A stretch of DNA of 64,000 nt from Propionivibrio limicola. Its GTDB lineage: Bacteria > Pseudomonadota > Gammaproteobacteria > Burkholderiales > Rhodocyclaceae. Where the stretch lies: contig NZ_SSSR01000006.1 of assembly GCF_009469695.1 (NCBI RefSeq), positions 62,001 through 126,000 on the forward strand, written 5' to 3'. The notes beneath the pieces are model-generated. The model made no database searches. It saw only the letters and a program-made list of their open reading frames with translations, and was not told the DNA's origin. A program made the position numbers and the translations under genes. How positions within the stretch are numbered: position 1 is the stretch's first letter; every line of letters begins with the position of its first letter. Of the stretch, positions 1 through 8,573 are shown piece after piece.

Positions 1-324
1 ATGAACATCATGCTCGTCTCGGTCACCGAGCGGACGCGTGAGATCGGCATCCGTCTCGCCATCGGCGCCCTCGAACACGAAGTGCTGCTGCAGTTCCTGA
101 TCGAAGCGGTGGCGCTCTCGGCGCTCGGCGGGCTGGTTGGCATCGTGCTCGCGCTGTTCGTCTGTCTCGGCCTTACCGCGCTGATGAATATGCCCTTCCT
201 GTTCAATCCGGGCATCAACCTGCTGGCCTTCGTCTTCTCCGGGCTGATCGGCATCGTCTTCGGCTACATGCCGGCGCGGCGGGCAGCGCGGCTCGATCCG
301 ATCGTGGCGTTGCGCTTCGAGTAG
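1..324 (+). CDS. MacB-like ABC transporter permease, C-terminal part (5' end outside window)
   Basis: The 107 visible residues match the C-terminal FtsX-type membrane domain of MacB-family ABC permeases. They begin in the conserved stretch MLVSVTERTREIGIRLAIGA, followed by two hydrophobic segments (about residues 28-55 and 68-88) and the family's usual end, PARRAARLDPIVALRFE. MacB proteins sit in the inner membrane and, with a periplasmic adaptor and a TolC-type channel, export macrolides, siderophores or lipoprotein-like substrates. The ATG at base 1 is almost certainly internal, because the ATPase and periplasmic domains are missing upstream. The substrate cannot be told from this fragment. 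Confidence 0.88.
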   Translation: MNIMLVSVTERTREIGIRLAIGALEHEVLLQFLIEAVALSALGGLVGIVLALFVCLGLTALMNMPFLFNPGINLLAFVFSGLIGIVFGYMPARRAARLDPIVALRFE

Positions 325-395
325 GAATTCATGATTGTTGCGCGCCAGTTAAAGTGGCGCAATAATCTGCTGGTTCCTTTCTCGATGCGTGTAAC

Positions 396-1853
396 GTGCC
401 AAAAAAAATCGCTACTCAGGAATTTGACCAGGTTCTCTCGCTGATCGCGCACCATCCGGATGGTGCAAGCGTGGAAATGTTGCAGGCGCTGGCGGATGGC
501 GCTCTCTCCCGGCGGACACTGCAACGCCGGCTGGCGGCATTGGTCGCCGAAAAGCGCATCGAGAGTTTTGGCGAAGGGCGCGCGACCCGTTATCGTCTTT
601 TGCGCGCCAATATGGAGGCGCAATTTGCGCCAGTTATTGCGCCGGAAAAGGTAAGTGCGCCACAAACGTCCGGTGTCGCGCCACAACGCTCGCTGCGCAT
701 GCCGGTCGTTTCGTACGGAGGGAGTACCGCTTACGTTCCTGTGTCGCCCGAGGGCGAGGAAATTCGCCGTTACGTCAGCCAGCCGCGTCAGAAACGCACG
801 CCGGTTTCCTACGAGACCGGCTTTCTGGAGCAATACCAGCCCAATCACACCTTTTATCTGCCGGAATCCCTGCGCGCTCAATTGCACAGCATGGGCCGCT
901 CGCCTGCCGAGCAGATGCCGGCGGGCACCTTCGCCCGCGACATCCTCAACCGTTTGCTGATCGACCTCTCCTGGGCCTCGTCGAAGCTCGAAGGCAACAC
1001 CTACAGCTGGCTCGATACCGAGCACCTCATCGCCCACGGCCAGGCCGCCGACGACAAGGATGCGCTCGAAACCCAGATGATCCTCAACCACAAGGCCGCC
1101 ATCGAATATCTCGTGCATGACGGCCAGAGCGCCGGCGTTTGCCCGGAAACGATCATCGCCCTGCATGCGCTGCTGGCCGATGGCCTGATGGCCGACCCGC
1201 TTTGTGTTGGCCGCCTGCGCATCCGGCCCGTCGGCATCGGCAACAGCGTCTACCTGCCGCTCGCCGTGCCGCAGAGCATCGAGGAGCTGTTCGGGATCGT
1301 CCTGCAAATGGCTGCCGAAATCGACGACCCGTTCGAGCAGAGCTTCTTCCTGATGGTGCATCTGCCCTATCTGCAGCCGTTCGAGGACGTGAACAAGCGC
1401 GTCTCGCGGCTCGCTGCCAACATTCCGCTGATTCGCCATAACCTCTGTCCGCTGGCGTTCATCGATGTGCCGCAGCAGGCCTACGTCGATGCGCTGATCG
1501 GCGTGTACGAACTAAACCGCGTCGAACTGCTGCGCGACGTTTATCTCGCCGCCTACGAGCGCTCGTGCCAGCAATACGTCGCCGTGCAGCGCGAAATGGT
1601 GCTGCCCGACATCTTCCGCCTGCGCCACCGCAACGAACTGGCCGAAACCGTCCGCGCCCTCGTGCGCGGCGGCTTGCCAGTGAGCGAAGCCACCGTCGCC
1701 GCGCACACCCCAGTGCGCGTCGCCGATGCCGACCGCCCGCGCTTCATCGCGCTGGTCATCGACGAATTCCGCGCCCTCACCCCCGGCAATGCGATTCGCT
1801 TCGGCTTGCGCCCGCTGGAGTTCGCCGGATGGCAGGGCGGGCGACAGGAGTAA
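396..1853 (+). CDS. Fic-domain protein with winged-helix N-terminus and degenerate Fic motif
   Basis: 485 residues from a GTG start. Residues 9-70 resemble a winged helix-turn-helix. A Fic fold follows. The class II inhibitory motif is present as SSKLEGN (195-201), where the Glu normally blocks ATP binding. The catalytic loop, normally HPFxxGNGRxxR, reads QPFEDVNKRVSR (327-338). The catalytic His is Gln and the two nucleotide-binding glycines are Val and Lys, although the final Arg remains. Active Fic enzymes transfer AMP to target proteins; this one probably cannot do so by the standard mechanism. A role as a DNA-binding or nucleotide-sensing regulator is inference. It stands alone, about 70 bp after the permease and 95 bp before the VOC gene. 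Confidence 0.85.
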   Translation: MPKKIATQEFDQVLSLIAHHPDGASVEMLQALADGALSRRTLQRRLAALVAEKRIESFGEGRATRYRLLRANMEAQFAPVIAPEKVSAPQTSGVAPQRSLRMPVVSYGGSTAYVPVSPEGEEIRRYVSQPRQKRTPVSYETGFLEQYQPNHTFYLPESLRAQLHSMGRSPAEQMPAGTFARDILNRLLIDLSWASSKLEGNTYSWLDTEHLIAHGQAADDKDALETQMILNHKAAIEYLVHDGQSAGVCPETIIALHALLADGLMADPLCVGRLRIRPVGIGNSVYLPLAVPQSIEELFGIVLQMAAEIDDPFEQSFFLMVHLPYLQPFEDVNKRVSRLAANIPLIRHNLCPLAFIDVPQQAYVDALIGVYELNRVELLRDVYLAAYERSCQQYVAVQREMVLPDIFRLRHRNELAETVRALVRGGLPVSEATVAAHTPVRVADADRPRFIALVIDEFRALTPGNAIRFGLRPLEFAGWQGGRQE

Positions 1854-1912
1854 ATGGAGCACGGACGAACTGAGACTCCAGAAGAATAGTTGTCGCGACG
1901 TGGCGGCGGCTT

Positions 1913-1921
1913 TGCGATAAT
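1913..1921 (+). promoter_or_regulatory. Candidate extended -10 promoter for the VOC gene
   Basis: TGCGATAAT (1913-1921) fits an extended -10 element (TGn followed by GATAAT). No good -35 box lies 16-18 bp upstream. Transcription would start near 1928, just ahead of the AAGGAGAAG ribosome binding site at 1937-1945. Pattern match only. Confidence 0.35.
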
Positions 1922-1948
1922 TCCTTGTTTTATGACAAGGAGAAGTCA

Positions 1949-2311
1949 ATGACTCGCCCGCACACCCCGAACCACATCGACTACATCGAATTTCCCGTGT
2001 CTGACGCTGATGCGCTGACGCAATCGCAAACTTTCTTTTCCAGCGTTTTTGGCTGGAGCTACAAGAACTGGGGCGACAGCTACGCCGACACGGCCGACAG
2101 CGGCGTTGGCTCCGGGCTGGCCGCCGATCCGGCGAGCCGGCCGGGACAGCCGCTGGTGGTGATCTACACCGACGACCTCGCGGCGATGCGGGAAAAAATT
2201 CTCGCCGCCGGTGGCACGATCACCCGCGACACCTTCGCCTTCCCCGGCGGCCGGCGTTTCCATTTCAGGGAGCCGAGCGGCATCGAACTGGCCGTGTGGT
2301 CTGACAAGTAG
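1949..2311 (+). CDS. VOC (glyoxalase/bleomycin-resistance) family protein
   Basis: 120 residues forming a single vicinal-oxygen-chelate module. The first strand is HIDYIEFPVSD, then comes the paired-strand core with VVIYTDDLAAMREKILAAGG, and the end is FHFREPSGIELAVWSDK, where the last Glu is a usual metal ligand. The ATG at 1949 is chosen because AAGGAGAAG lies directly upstream; an in-frame TTG at 1925 has no such site. VOC proteins bind a metal and act as lyases, dioxygenases or antibiotic-binding proteins, usually as dimers. This subgroup (a small protein with FGWSYKNWG) is widespread and rarely characterised, so no substrate is assigned. Confidence 0.85.
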   Translation: MTRPHTPNHIDYIEFPVSDADALTQSQTFFSSVFGWSYKNWGDSYADTADSGVGSGLAADPASRPGQPLVVIYTDDLAAMREKILAAGGTITRDTFAFPGGRRFHFREPSGIELAVWSDK

Positions 2312-2338
2312 CGCTGCGACACTCATCTTCGCTGTCCC

Positions 2339-2357
2339 GGCCGCCTGAATGGCGGCC
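2339..2357 (+). terminator. Hairpin terminator after the VOC gene
   Basis: A perfect 7-bp stem, GGCCGCC/GGCGGCC, with a five-base loop (TGAAT) begins 28 bp after the VOC stop. It is followed by TCTTGT, a weak T-rich tail. It separates the VOC gene from the promoter of the carbohydrate kinase. Confidence 0.6.
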
Positions 2358-2359
2358 TC

Positions 2360-2388
2360 TTGTAATGACGAACCGCCTTGGTTATATT
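2360..2388 (+). promoter_or_regulatory. Sigma-70-type promoter of the kinase-isomerase-lyase operon
   Basis: -35 TTGTAA (2360-2365), a 17-bp spacer and -10 TATATT (2383-2388). Transcription would start near 2395, inside the operator-like palindrome at 2388-2405 and about 39 bp before the kinase ATG. Position and spacing are seen directly; activity is inferred. Confidence 0.6.
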
Positions 2389-2405
2389 GCTAATACGATT
2401 TAGCA
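2388..2405. promoter_or_regulatory. Candidate operator for a FruR/Cra-like LacI-family repressor (site 1)
   Basis: TGCTAATACGATTTAGCA has perfect 6-bp arms (TGCTAA/TTAGCA) around a central CG, the usual LacI-family operator symmetry. Its inner 16 bases match the E. coli Cra palindrome GCTGAATCGATTCAGC at 12 of 16 positions. Its right half, CGATTTAGC, is identical to that of the site at 16382-16397. It overlaps the predicted transcription start of the kinase operon, a position expected for repression. The likely binding protein is encoded at 11044-12069. Confidence 0.6.
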
Positions 2406-2433
2406 CGAATTTTTGCACGATAGCGGAGGGCCT

Positions 2434-4026
2434 ATGGGCGGTCAGGTCTTTGTCGGGATTGATGTCGGTTCGGCGAGCGTCCGGGCCGGAGTCTACGATG
2501 CCAACGGTCAGCGGCTTGCCTTTGCCGTCCGGCCGATCCAGCAGTTTCACCCGCGCCCGCTGGTCGTCGAGCAGTCCTCCACCGACATCTGGGCGCAGGC
2601 GTGCGCGGCCGTGCGGGAAGCGGTGGCCGGCGCCGGGGTCGATCCAGCATGTGTCGCCTCGATTGGCGTCGATGCCACGTGCTCGCTGGTCGCCGTCGGC
2701 TTTGACGGAAAAGCCGTTTCCGTGGCCGAAGACGGCAACGCCGAGCGCGACATCATCATGTGGATGGACCACCGCGCCGCCGAGCAGACGGCGGCGATCA
2801 ACGCCACCCACGACGAGGCGCTGGCCTACGTTGGCGGCGAAGTCGGCATCGAAATGGAACTGCCCAAGGTGCTCTGGCTCAAGCAGCATTTTCCCGAGCG
2901 CTATGCCGCGACGTGGCGCCTCTTCGATCTCGCCGATTATCTCGCCTGGCGTCTTGCCGGTGCCGACGTGGCCAGCGTATGCACGCTGACCTGCAAGTGG
3001 AACTACCTCGCCCACGAGCAGCGCTTCAGCGAAAAACTGCTGGCGGCGGTCGGTCTTGCCGACCTCGCCGGCAAGATTCCCCCCCGCATCCTTCCCCTCG
3101 GCTCCGCCGCCGGGAGGCTGAGTCCCCGTGCCGCGGCTGAAACAGGTCTGCCCCCCGGCATCGTCGTCGCAACAGGCATCATCGACGCCCATGCCGGAGG
3201 TTTGGCGCTGGTCGGCACGGCGCCGGAAGGCAGCCTCGCCATCATCGGCGGGACCTCCAACTGCCACATGGCCGTCAGCCGCGAACCGGTGATGGTGCCG
3301 GGCGTCTGGGGGCCGTATTTCGGTGCCATGCTGCCCGGCTACTGGCTGAACGAGGGTGGGCAGAGCGCCGCCGGCGCCTTGCTCGACTGGACCTTGCGCC
3401 AGAGCGACGCCTGGCCGCTGCTGGAGAATTCGGCCAAGGCCGAAGGCCGCAATGTCTACGCCGTACTCAACGACTGGCTGGCCGATCTTGAACAGCGCGA
3501 GAAGTGGCCGACGCGCGACCTGCACGTGCTTTCCGACCACCATGGCAACCGCTCGCCGCGCGCCAATCCGCATGCGCGCGGCATGGTCGTCGGCCTGACG
3601 CTGGAACAGGGCAAGGACGCGCTGGCGCGCCTCTATCTCGCCACGCTGCAGGCGCTCGCCTACGGCACGCGGCACATCGTCGAGAGCATGAACGCCGCCG
3701 GCCACCGCATCGAGCGCATCGTGATGTGCGGCGGCGGCACCAAGAATCCCTACTGGCTGCGCGAGAACGCCGACGCGACGGGCTGCGAAATCCAGCTCGT
3801 CAGCGAGGAGGACGCGGTGACGCTCGGCGCGGCGCTGCTCGGCGCCGTGGCCTGTGGCGCTTTCGCCGCGCTGCCCGAGGCGGCGGCCGCGATGGTGCGC
3901 CCCGGCGGCGGCGTCAAGGCGCGGCCGGAGACGAAAGCTTTTCACGACGCGAAATACGCCGTCTATCTGCAGCTTTACGAAGACATGGAACACTGCCGTT
4001 CCGCGATGCAGGCGTGGCGCCCGTAG
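2434..4026 (+). CDS. FGGY-family carbohydrate kinase, D-ribulokinase-like
   Basis: About 530 residues, normal for FGGY sugar kinases. The N-terminal phosphate-binding motif is GIDVGSASVRAGVYD. The middle holds the substrate-domain sequence WMDHRAAEQT, and the C-terminal ATPase domain carries IIGGTSNCHM, DHHGNRSPRANPHARG and MCGGGTKNPYWL. The overall pattern is that of the pentulose kinase group that includes human FGGY, which phosphorylates D-ribulose. The ATG at 2434 has CGGAGG at 2425-2430; an upstream in-frame TTG at 2413 lacks a site. It should phosphorylate a keto-sugar in the cytoplasm using ATP. It is followed by an isomerase-like gene and a lyase gene on the same strand, suggesting a pathway. 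The exact pentulose or related substrate is not proven. Confidence 0.88.
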   Translation: MGGQVFVGIDVGSASVRAGVYDANGQRLAFAVRPIQQFHPRPLVVEQSSTDIWAQACAAVREAVAGAGVDPACVASIGVDATCSLVAVGFDGKAVSVAEDGNAERDIIMWMDHRAAEQTAAINATHDEALAYVGGEVGIEMELPKVLWLKQHFPERYAATWRLFDLADYLAWRLAGADVASVCTLTCKWNYLAHEQRFSEKLLAAVGLADLAGKIPPRILPLGSAAGRLSPRAAAETGLPPGIVVATGIIDAHAGGLALVGTAPEGSLAIIGGTSNCHMAVSREPVMVPGVWGPYFGAMLPGYWLNEGGQSAAGALLDWTLRQSDAWPLLENSAKAEGRNVYAVLNDWLADLEQREKWPTRDLHVLSDHHGNRSPRANPHARGMVVGLTLEQGKDALARLYLATLQALAYGTRHIVESMNAAGHRIERIVMCGGGTKNPYWLRENADATGCEIQLVSEEDAVTLGAALLGAVACGAFAALPEAAAAMVRPGGGVKARPETKAFHDAKYAVYLQLYEDMEHCRSAMQAWRP

Positions 4027-4058
4027 CCCGGTCATGAGGAATGAGGCGACGATGATTT

Positions 4059-4168
4059 TTCACCACCATGACACAAAGACACCAAGAGGCACCAAGAAAA
4101 ACCTCGAAGGATTCATGCCTTTCTTGGTGCCTCTTGGTGTTCTTGGTGACTTGGTGGTTCGCTTTTTT
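4059..4168. repeat. CACCAAG-type inverted repeat, copy 1
   Basis: About 110 bp. The left half is built on CACCACCATGACACAAAGAC and repeated CACCAAGA units. The right half is the near-complementary TTGGTGCCTCTTGGTGTTC and ends in GGTGGTTCGCTTTTTT. The RNA would fold into a long hairpin followed by six T residues. The same element recurs at 21265-21367 (same orientation), and at 28328-28432 and 42452-42560 (opposite orientation). It lies between the kinase and the isomerase genes, where it could weaken read-through. There is no ORF and no transposase. Confidence 0.85.
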
Positions 4169-4218
4169 CCGTTGATCAACTACTCGCGCCGCGCATTTCA
4201 ACCGACGAGGACTCCCCG

Positions 4219-5868
4219 ATGCTGACACTGAATCTTCCCGAATCGAAGCCACTGATCAAAGCCGGCGCCAACGAGGTGCTGCTGGTCACCAACGCCGACC
4301 TGCGCGAGTCGGCCAACGTCGAATGCTGGCCGGTGCAGCACAAATTCGAAGCCAAGCTCGATCACGTGCTGAGCGATCGTTTCGGCGTGCGGGCGCGACG
4401 GGCGCATCTGTACAAAGGCGACAAGGGCCACGGCTTCATCAGCAGCCAGCGCGAAGGCAGCGACCTGATCGCCAGCATCGATCCCGATGCGCCGGTGATC
4501 GTCCTGCTCACCGCCTGGCAGTATTCGCACCATCTGGCGCCGAGCCTCGCCAAACATCGTGGCCCAGTGCTGCTCTTGGCCAACTTCGACGGCACCTGGC
4601 CGGGGCTCGTCGGCATGCTGTGCATGGCCGGTACGCTGACCAGCCTGGGCAAGGCGTACTCGCGCCTGTGGTCGAGCGAGTTCGACGACGAGTTCTTCTA
4701 CAACGGGCTGGAGTCGTGGCTGAAGACCGGCCAGATCAAGCATGACACCTCGTATCTGCACCCGGTCCTCGCTTCGCATCCAGCGTCCGTCACGCCGGCT
4801 TGGGCCATCGGCCAGCAGGTCGGCGAGTTCGTGCTGCGCAACAAGGAGATCATCGGCCTGTTCGACAGCTTCTGCATGGGCATGATCAACGGCGTCTTTC
4901 CGCAGAAGGCGCTCGTCGACATCGGTATGCCGATGGAAAGTCTGTCGCAATCGGCGCTGCTGGTCGAAATGGCCAAGGTGCCGCAGTCGTTGCGCGAGGA
5001 GTGCCTGGCCTGGTATGAAGCCAAAGGCATGAAGTTCCAGTTTGGCAGCGACCCGGCGACCGAGCTGACACGCGACCAGGTGCTCGAGCAGTGCGCGATG
5101 ATGATCGCCATGGCCCGCTTCACGCAGCGCTTCGGCCTCACTTCGGTCGGCGTGCAGTATCAGCAAGGGCTGGCGCAGTCGTGCGCCGCCTCCGACTTCG
5201 CCGAGGGCGCCATCGGCTCGACCGCGCGCTTCCCGATCCCCGACGAGGACGGCAAGATCATCCGCGCCGGCAAGCCGATTCCCTGTATCAACGAGGTCGA
5301 CATGGGCACGGCCATCCCGCAGACGATGCTCTTCCGCCTGCTCGACTCGCTCGGCCTGCCGTCGGAAACGACGCTGCACGACATCCGCTGGGGCAGCGAA
5401 TTTGAGGGCACCTTCTACTGGGACTTCGAGATTTCCGGCTCGGTGCCGTTCGAGCACCTCAAGGGCGGCATCGCCGGCGCCACCGGTTATCGCCAGCCGG
5501 CGATGTACTTCCCGAAAGGCGGCTCCTCGATTCACGGCCAGGGCAAGGCCGGCCGCCTGCTCTGGGCGCGCGCCCATTACGAAGGCACGCAGGTCTTCAT
5601 GCACATCGGCACCGGCACGGCCGTCGAACTGCCGGCCGCCGAGTTCGAACGCCGCCGCCGCGCCACCACCTACGAATGGCCGCTGCTCAACTGCACGCTC
5701 GACGGCGTCGGCCGCGACGAACTGATGGCCGGCCACCAGAGCAACCACATCACGATTGCCTACGTCGATGCGGACAAGTTGCCGGACGTGCTGCGTGCCT
5801 TTGTCGCCCAGGCGATCACGCAGCACATCAAGGTCTGCGTCGCCGGCAACGCGGTCAATCTCCTGTAA
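4219..5868 (+). CDS. FucI/AraA-fold sugar isomerase-like protein
   Basis: 549 residues, close to the length of L-fucose and L-arabinose isomerases (roughly 500-590). It looks like the family rather than a close copy of either enzyme: an N-terminal alpha/beta region (LLTAWQYSHHLAPSLAK, LLANFDGTWPGLVGMLCMAG), a middle region with GVQYQQGL and INEVDMGTAIPQTMLFRLL, and a C-terminal beta domain ending GHQSNHITIAYVDADKL. Enzymes of this fold interconvert aldoses and ketoses using Mn2+. The start has GAGGAC upstream. It is nine bases ahead of the lyase gene and 190 bp after the kinase, with a hairpin repeat between. It probably supplies the keto-sugar for the kinase; the substrate is unknown. Confidence 0.75.
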   Translation: MLTLNLPESKPLIKAGANEVLLVTNADLRESANVECWPVQHKFEAKLDHVLSDRFGVRARRAHLYKGDKGHGFISSQREGSDLIASIDPDAPVIVLLTAWQYSHHLAPSLAKHRGPVLLLANFDGTWPGLVGMLCMAGTLTSLGKAYSRLWSSEFDDEFFYNGLESWLKTGQIKHDTSYLHPVLASHPASVTPAWAIGQQVGEFVLRNKEIIGLFDSFCMGMINGVFPQKALVDIGMPMESLSQSALLVEMAKVPQSLREECLAWYEAKGMKFQFGSDPATELTRDQVLEQCAMMIAMARFTQRFGLTSVGVQYQQGLAQSCAASDFAEGAIGSTARFPIPDEDGKIIRAGKPIPCINEVDMGTAIPQTMLFRLLDSLGLPSETTLHDIRWGSEFEGTFYWDFEISGSVPFEHLKGGIAGATGYRQPAMYFPKGGSSIHGQGKAGRLLWARAHYEGTQVFMHIGTGTAVELPAAEFERRRRATTYEWPLLNCTLDGVGRDELMAGHQSNHITIAYVDADKLPDVLRAFVAQAITQHIKVCVAGNAVNLL

Positions 5869-5877
5869 AGGCCGATC

Positions 5878-6822
5878 ATGAACGGAAACGACAACTACTG
5901 CGGCGTCTGGCCGGTGATGCTGACCCCGTTCGACGAGAACCGCGAGATCGACTGGGATTCGCTAAAAAAGCTGATCGACTGGTACATCAAGGCCGGCGTG
6001 CATGGCCTGTTCGCCAACTGCCAGTCGAGCGAGATGTTTTTTTTGTCCGAAGCTGAATCGTTACAGCTCACCCGCTTCGTGCTCGATTACGTCGATGGCC
6101 GCGTACCGGTCGTCGCCTCGGGGCACACCGCCTGCGGACTGTCGCAGCAGATCGACCAGCTCGGCAAGATCGCCGAAACCGGCGTCGATAGCGTCATCCT
6201 GATCAGCAACCGCCTCGCCATGCCCGGCGAAAGCGATGAGGTCGCGCTCGCCAACCTGCAGAAAATCACCGCCGCCGTCACCGACAAGGTCGGGCTGGGC
6301 ATCTACGAATGTCCGCACCCCTACAAGCGCCTGCTTTCCGATGAGATCGTGAATTGGTGCGCGCAAAGCGACCGCTACACCTTCATCAAGGACACCTGCT
6401 GCCAGATCGCGACGATCAAACGCCGGCTGGCGCTGACCAAGGGTAGCCGGCTGCACATCGCCAACGCCAACGGCCAGACGCTGCTCGCCTCCTTGCAGGC
6501 CGGCGCGCATGGTTACAGCGGCGTGATGACCAACTTCCACCCGGAACTCTACGTCTGGCTGTACGAAAGCTGGCCGCATGAACCGGAAAAGGCGGTGATT
6601 GTTTCCGACTATCTATCAACCGCCTCGCTGGCCGAATCGCTCGACTACCCGATCTGCGCCAAGGATTTCCATGTATCCATCGGCAATTTCAAGACCGTCG
6701 CCAGCCGGACGCGAGAGGCGGGCAACTACTATTCGGCGCATTTCCAGAGCACGGTGCAGCAGATGGTGCGCCTGGGCGAAGTACTGAAGGAGCAACTGGC
6801 GCTCTCCGCGCCGTCATGGTGA
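5878..6822 (+). CDS. DHDPS/N-acetylneuraminate lyase family protein (atypical, paralog A)
   Basis: 314 residues with the TIM-barrel order of the DapA/NanA family. The Schiff-base lysine is K171 in TFIKDTCC, and the supporting tyrosine is Y143 in GIYECPHPY. The usual GTTGE-type substrate loop is replaced by CQSSEM starting at C48, and the late part reads GVMTNFHPELYVWLY. Family members cleave or dehydrate 2-keto acids such as 2-keto-3-deoxy sugar acids. The different loop makes dihydrodipicolinate synthesis unlikely. A paralog with the same changes lies at 16452-17384. It is the last gene of the kinase-isomerase-lyase set, with AAAGGCC as a weak ribosome binding site. The precise reaction is not known. 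Confidence 0.82.
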   Translation: MNGNDNYCGVWPVMLTPFDENREIDWDSLKKLIDWYIKAGVHGLFANCQSSEMFFLSEAESLQLTRFVLDYVDGRVPVVASGHTACGLSQQIDQLGKIAETGVDSVILISNRLAMPGESDEVALANLQKITAAVTDKVGLGIYECPHPYKRLLSDEIVNWCAQSDRYTFIKDTCCQIATIKRRLALTKGSRLHIANANGQTLLASLQAGAHGYSGVMTNFHPELYVWLYESWPHEPEKAVIVSDYLSTASLAESLDYPICAKDFHVSIGNFKTVASRTREAGNYYSAHFQSTVQQMVRLGEVLKEQLALSAPSW

Positions 6823-6874
6823 TGCCGTAGGCGAGTCACGAATAATCCGCAAATGGAATAACAACGTGTTTTCT

Positions 6875-8419
6875 TCAGGCTTTCAGCCCCAGACGGCGCG
6901 AAAGTTTGTGCAAATTGCTCGCATCCAGGCCAAGGTCACGCGCCGCACGCGCCCAATTGCCGTCGCAGTCGGCCAAGGCTTGTCGGATCAGTTGGCGCTG
7001 ATAGGCATCGACGGCCGTCTTGAGCGGTACATTGACGGCCGCCGGCATTGCGTCGAGCGAAGCGGAAAGGGCTGGCGACAGCAATTCGCTATCCGGCAAA
7101 TCAAGAGCCAGAAGTTCCGGCTCCAGCGTCACGATCCCCGAACGATCGGCGCCGCGACTGATCGCGCGCAATGCCGCGCGGCTGATGACATGCTCAAGCT
7201 CGCGGACATTCCCGGGCCAAGGGTAGGTGCATAGCGCCGTTTCGGCGCGCGGAGAAAGGCGCAAACCACGCACGCCAAGCCGGGTGCGATTGATTTCGAG
7301 AAGGCGGCCGGCCAGCAGCAGCACATCGTTGCCGCGTTCGCGCAAGGGGGGAATCTGTACCGGATAGACGGAAAGCCGATGGTAAAGATCGGCGCGGAAA
7401 TGCCCTTCACGGACGCGGTCTTGCAGCTGACGGTTGGTCGCCGCCACGATCCTGACATCGACCTGGTGCGGCTGATCAGCCCCCAGACGCTGGATTTCAC
7501 CGTTCTGCAGCGTGCGCAGCAGCTTCGCCTGAACGGGAGGCGGCAATTCCCCGACCTCGTCCAGAAACAGCGTTCCGCCCTCGGCGGCCTCGATCCGGCC
7601 GGCGCGTTCGCCGAGCGCGCCGGAGAAAGCGCCTTTGATGTGCCCGAAGAGCTCGCTTTCGGCCAACGATTCGGGGAGCGCCGCGCAGTTGACCTGCACC
7701 AGCGGTCCGCTTGCACGTTTCGACGCCCGATGCAAATGACGGGCAAACAATTCCTTGCCAACGCCGGTTTCTCCGAGCAGCAGAACGGGCAGTTCCGATG
7801 CGGCCACGATATCGAGTTCATGCAACAGCACCAGCAACTGCGGGCTTTGCCCAATGATCTCGATTTCGTCATCCCCTCCCGAAACCGGCAAAGACGCGTC
7901 CTGGACGATGCGCCCGGCCCGCAGACGGCGGTTTTCCTCCTCGAGCCAAATGAAGCGAATGACCATCTCGGCAACGAGGGTCATCTGCACCAGTTCGTCA
8001 CGCGCAGATTTGCCAAAAACGTCACCGCTCAGCGCATCCAGCGTCAGCGCTCCCCAGAGACTGCCGTTCAGAAACAGGCTGATTCCCATGCAATCATGCA
8101 CCGGCAAGGGTTCGCCGAGATGCTGGTCGAGCAATCCGTCGTACGGATCGGGCAACGGGCTGCCGGGCGGAAAACGGACAGGTTCGCGACTGGCCAGAAT
8201 CGCCGACAAGCGCGGATGCTGTGCCAGCAAGAAACGCCGGCCAAGCGTTTCGTGCGCCAGGCCATCCACGGCGATCGGTCGCAGGCTGTCGCCGTCGGCC
8301 TTCAACAAACCGACGGCGCCACAGCCGAAATGCGCGCGCACGGCGCCAACCAGACGCTGCAGCCGAACGGCCTGCGGCAATTCGACCACGAGATCCCCGA
8401 AGAGTGAGGTTTCTATCAC
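6875..8419 (-). CDS. norR: NorR-type nitric-oxide-responsive sigma-54 activator
   Basis: 514 residues from a GTG at 8419, near the 504 of E. coli NorR. An ATG at 8575 would add 52 unrelated residues and cover the regulatory sites. Domains: N-terminal GAF (about 10-165) with VHDCMG and LTLDA, which hold the conserved Cys and Asp linked to the NO-sensing iron; AAA+ domain with Walker A GETGVGKE, a sigma-54 contact loop reading GAFSGA (263-268) in place of GAFTGA, and [10 protein letters not shown]; and a C-terminal Fis-type helix-turn-helix ([18 protein letters not shown]). In known systems NO binding to the GAF iron frees the ATPase to activate sigma-54 polymerase. It is divergent from ric and probably controls it through the sites at 8421-8477. 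Confidence 0.92.
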   Translation of the reverse strand: MIETSLFGDLVVELPQAVRLQRLVGAVRAHFGCGAVGLLKADGDSLRPIAVDGLAHETLGRRFLLAQHPRLSAILASREPVRFPPGSPLPDPYDGLLDQHLGEPLPVHDCMGISLFLNGSLWGALTLDALSGDVFGKSARDELVQMTLVAEMVIRFIWLEEENRRLRAGRIVQDASLPVSGGDDEIEIIGQSPQLLVLLHELDIVAASELPVLLLGETGVGKELFARHLHRASKRASGPLVQVNCAALPESLAESELFGHIKGAFSGALGERAGRIEAAEGGTLFLDEVGELPPPVQAKLLRTLQNGEIQRLGADQPHQVDVRIVAATNRQLQDRVREGHFRADLYHRLSVYPVQIPPLRERGNDVLLLAGRLLEINRTRLGVRGLRLSPRAETALCTYPWPGNVRELEHVISRAALRAISRGADRSGIVTLEPELLALDLPDSELLSPALSASLDAMPAAVNVPLKTAVDAYQRQLIRQALADCDGNWARAARDLGLDASNLHKLSRRLGLKA

Positions 8420-8420
8420 G

Positions 8421-8477
8421 GTAATAATCACCTTGGTGACGGTATTATCAACCCGTTCATGATAGGGTAAAAACAAC
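8421..8477. promoter_or_regulatory. norR: Three NorR enhancer sites (GT-N7-AC)
   Basis: Three copies of the NorR core GT-N7-AC occur in 57 bp: GTAATAATCAC (8421-8431), GTATTATCAAC (8442-8452) and GTAAAAACAAC (8467-8477). E. coli norVW also carries three such sites upstream of its sigma-54 promoter. Here they lie between the proposed norR GTG start and the -24/-12 promoter of ric, about 40-100 bp upstream of it, a normal enhancer distance. Confidence 0.8.
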
Positions 8478-8518
8478 CGCGAAAAAATAAAATCTTTTCC
8501 AATCATTGGATTAGAAGC

Positions 8519-8534
8519 TGGCACGGGGATTGCG
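8519..8534 (+). promoter_or_regulatory. ric: Sigma-54 (-24/-12) promoter of ric
   Basis: TGGCACGGGGATTGCG matches the sigma-54 consensus TGGCACG-N4-TTGCW almost exactly, with GG at 8520-8521 and GC at 8532-8533. Transcription should start near 8545, about 29 bp before the ric ATG. Together with the NorR sites upstream it predicts NO-induced expression of ric and the genes after it. Confidence 0.88.
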
Positions 8535-8573
8535 ATATGTCGGTCATTACTTGACCACTCAGAGGAATACGCC

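Noticed and set aside
264-1439. 391-codon minus-strand ORF over the Fic gene
   Set aside because: Mirror frame of a GC-rich real gene; the Fic motifs on the plus strand are clear and this frame shows none.
2323-4035. 570-codon minus-strand ORF opposite the FGGY kinase
   Set aside because: Arg/His/Gly/Ala-rich antisense frame caused by codon bias; the kinase motifs are on the other strand.
4059-4168. CACCAAG repeat considered as CRISPR, insertion sequence or MITE
   Set aside because: No spacers, no transposase, and no clear target duplications; the structure is a long imperfect hairpin, so it is listed as a repeat only.
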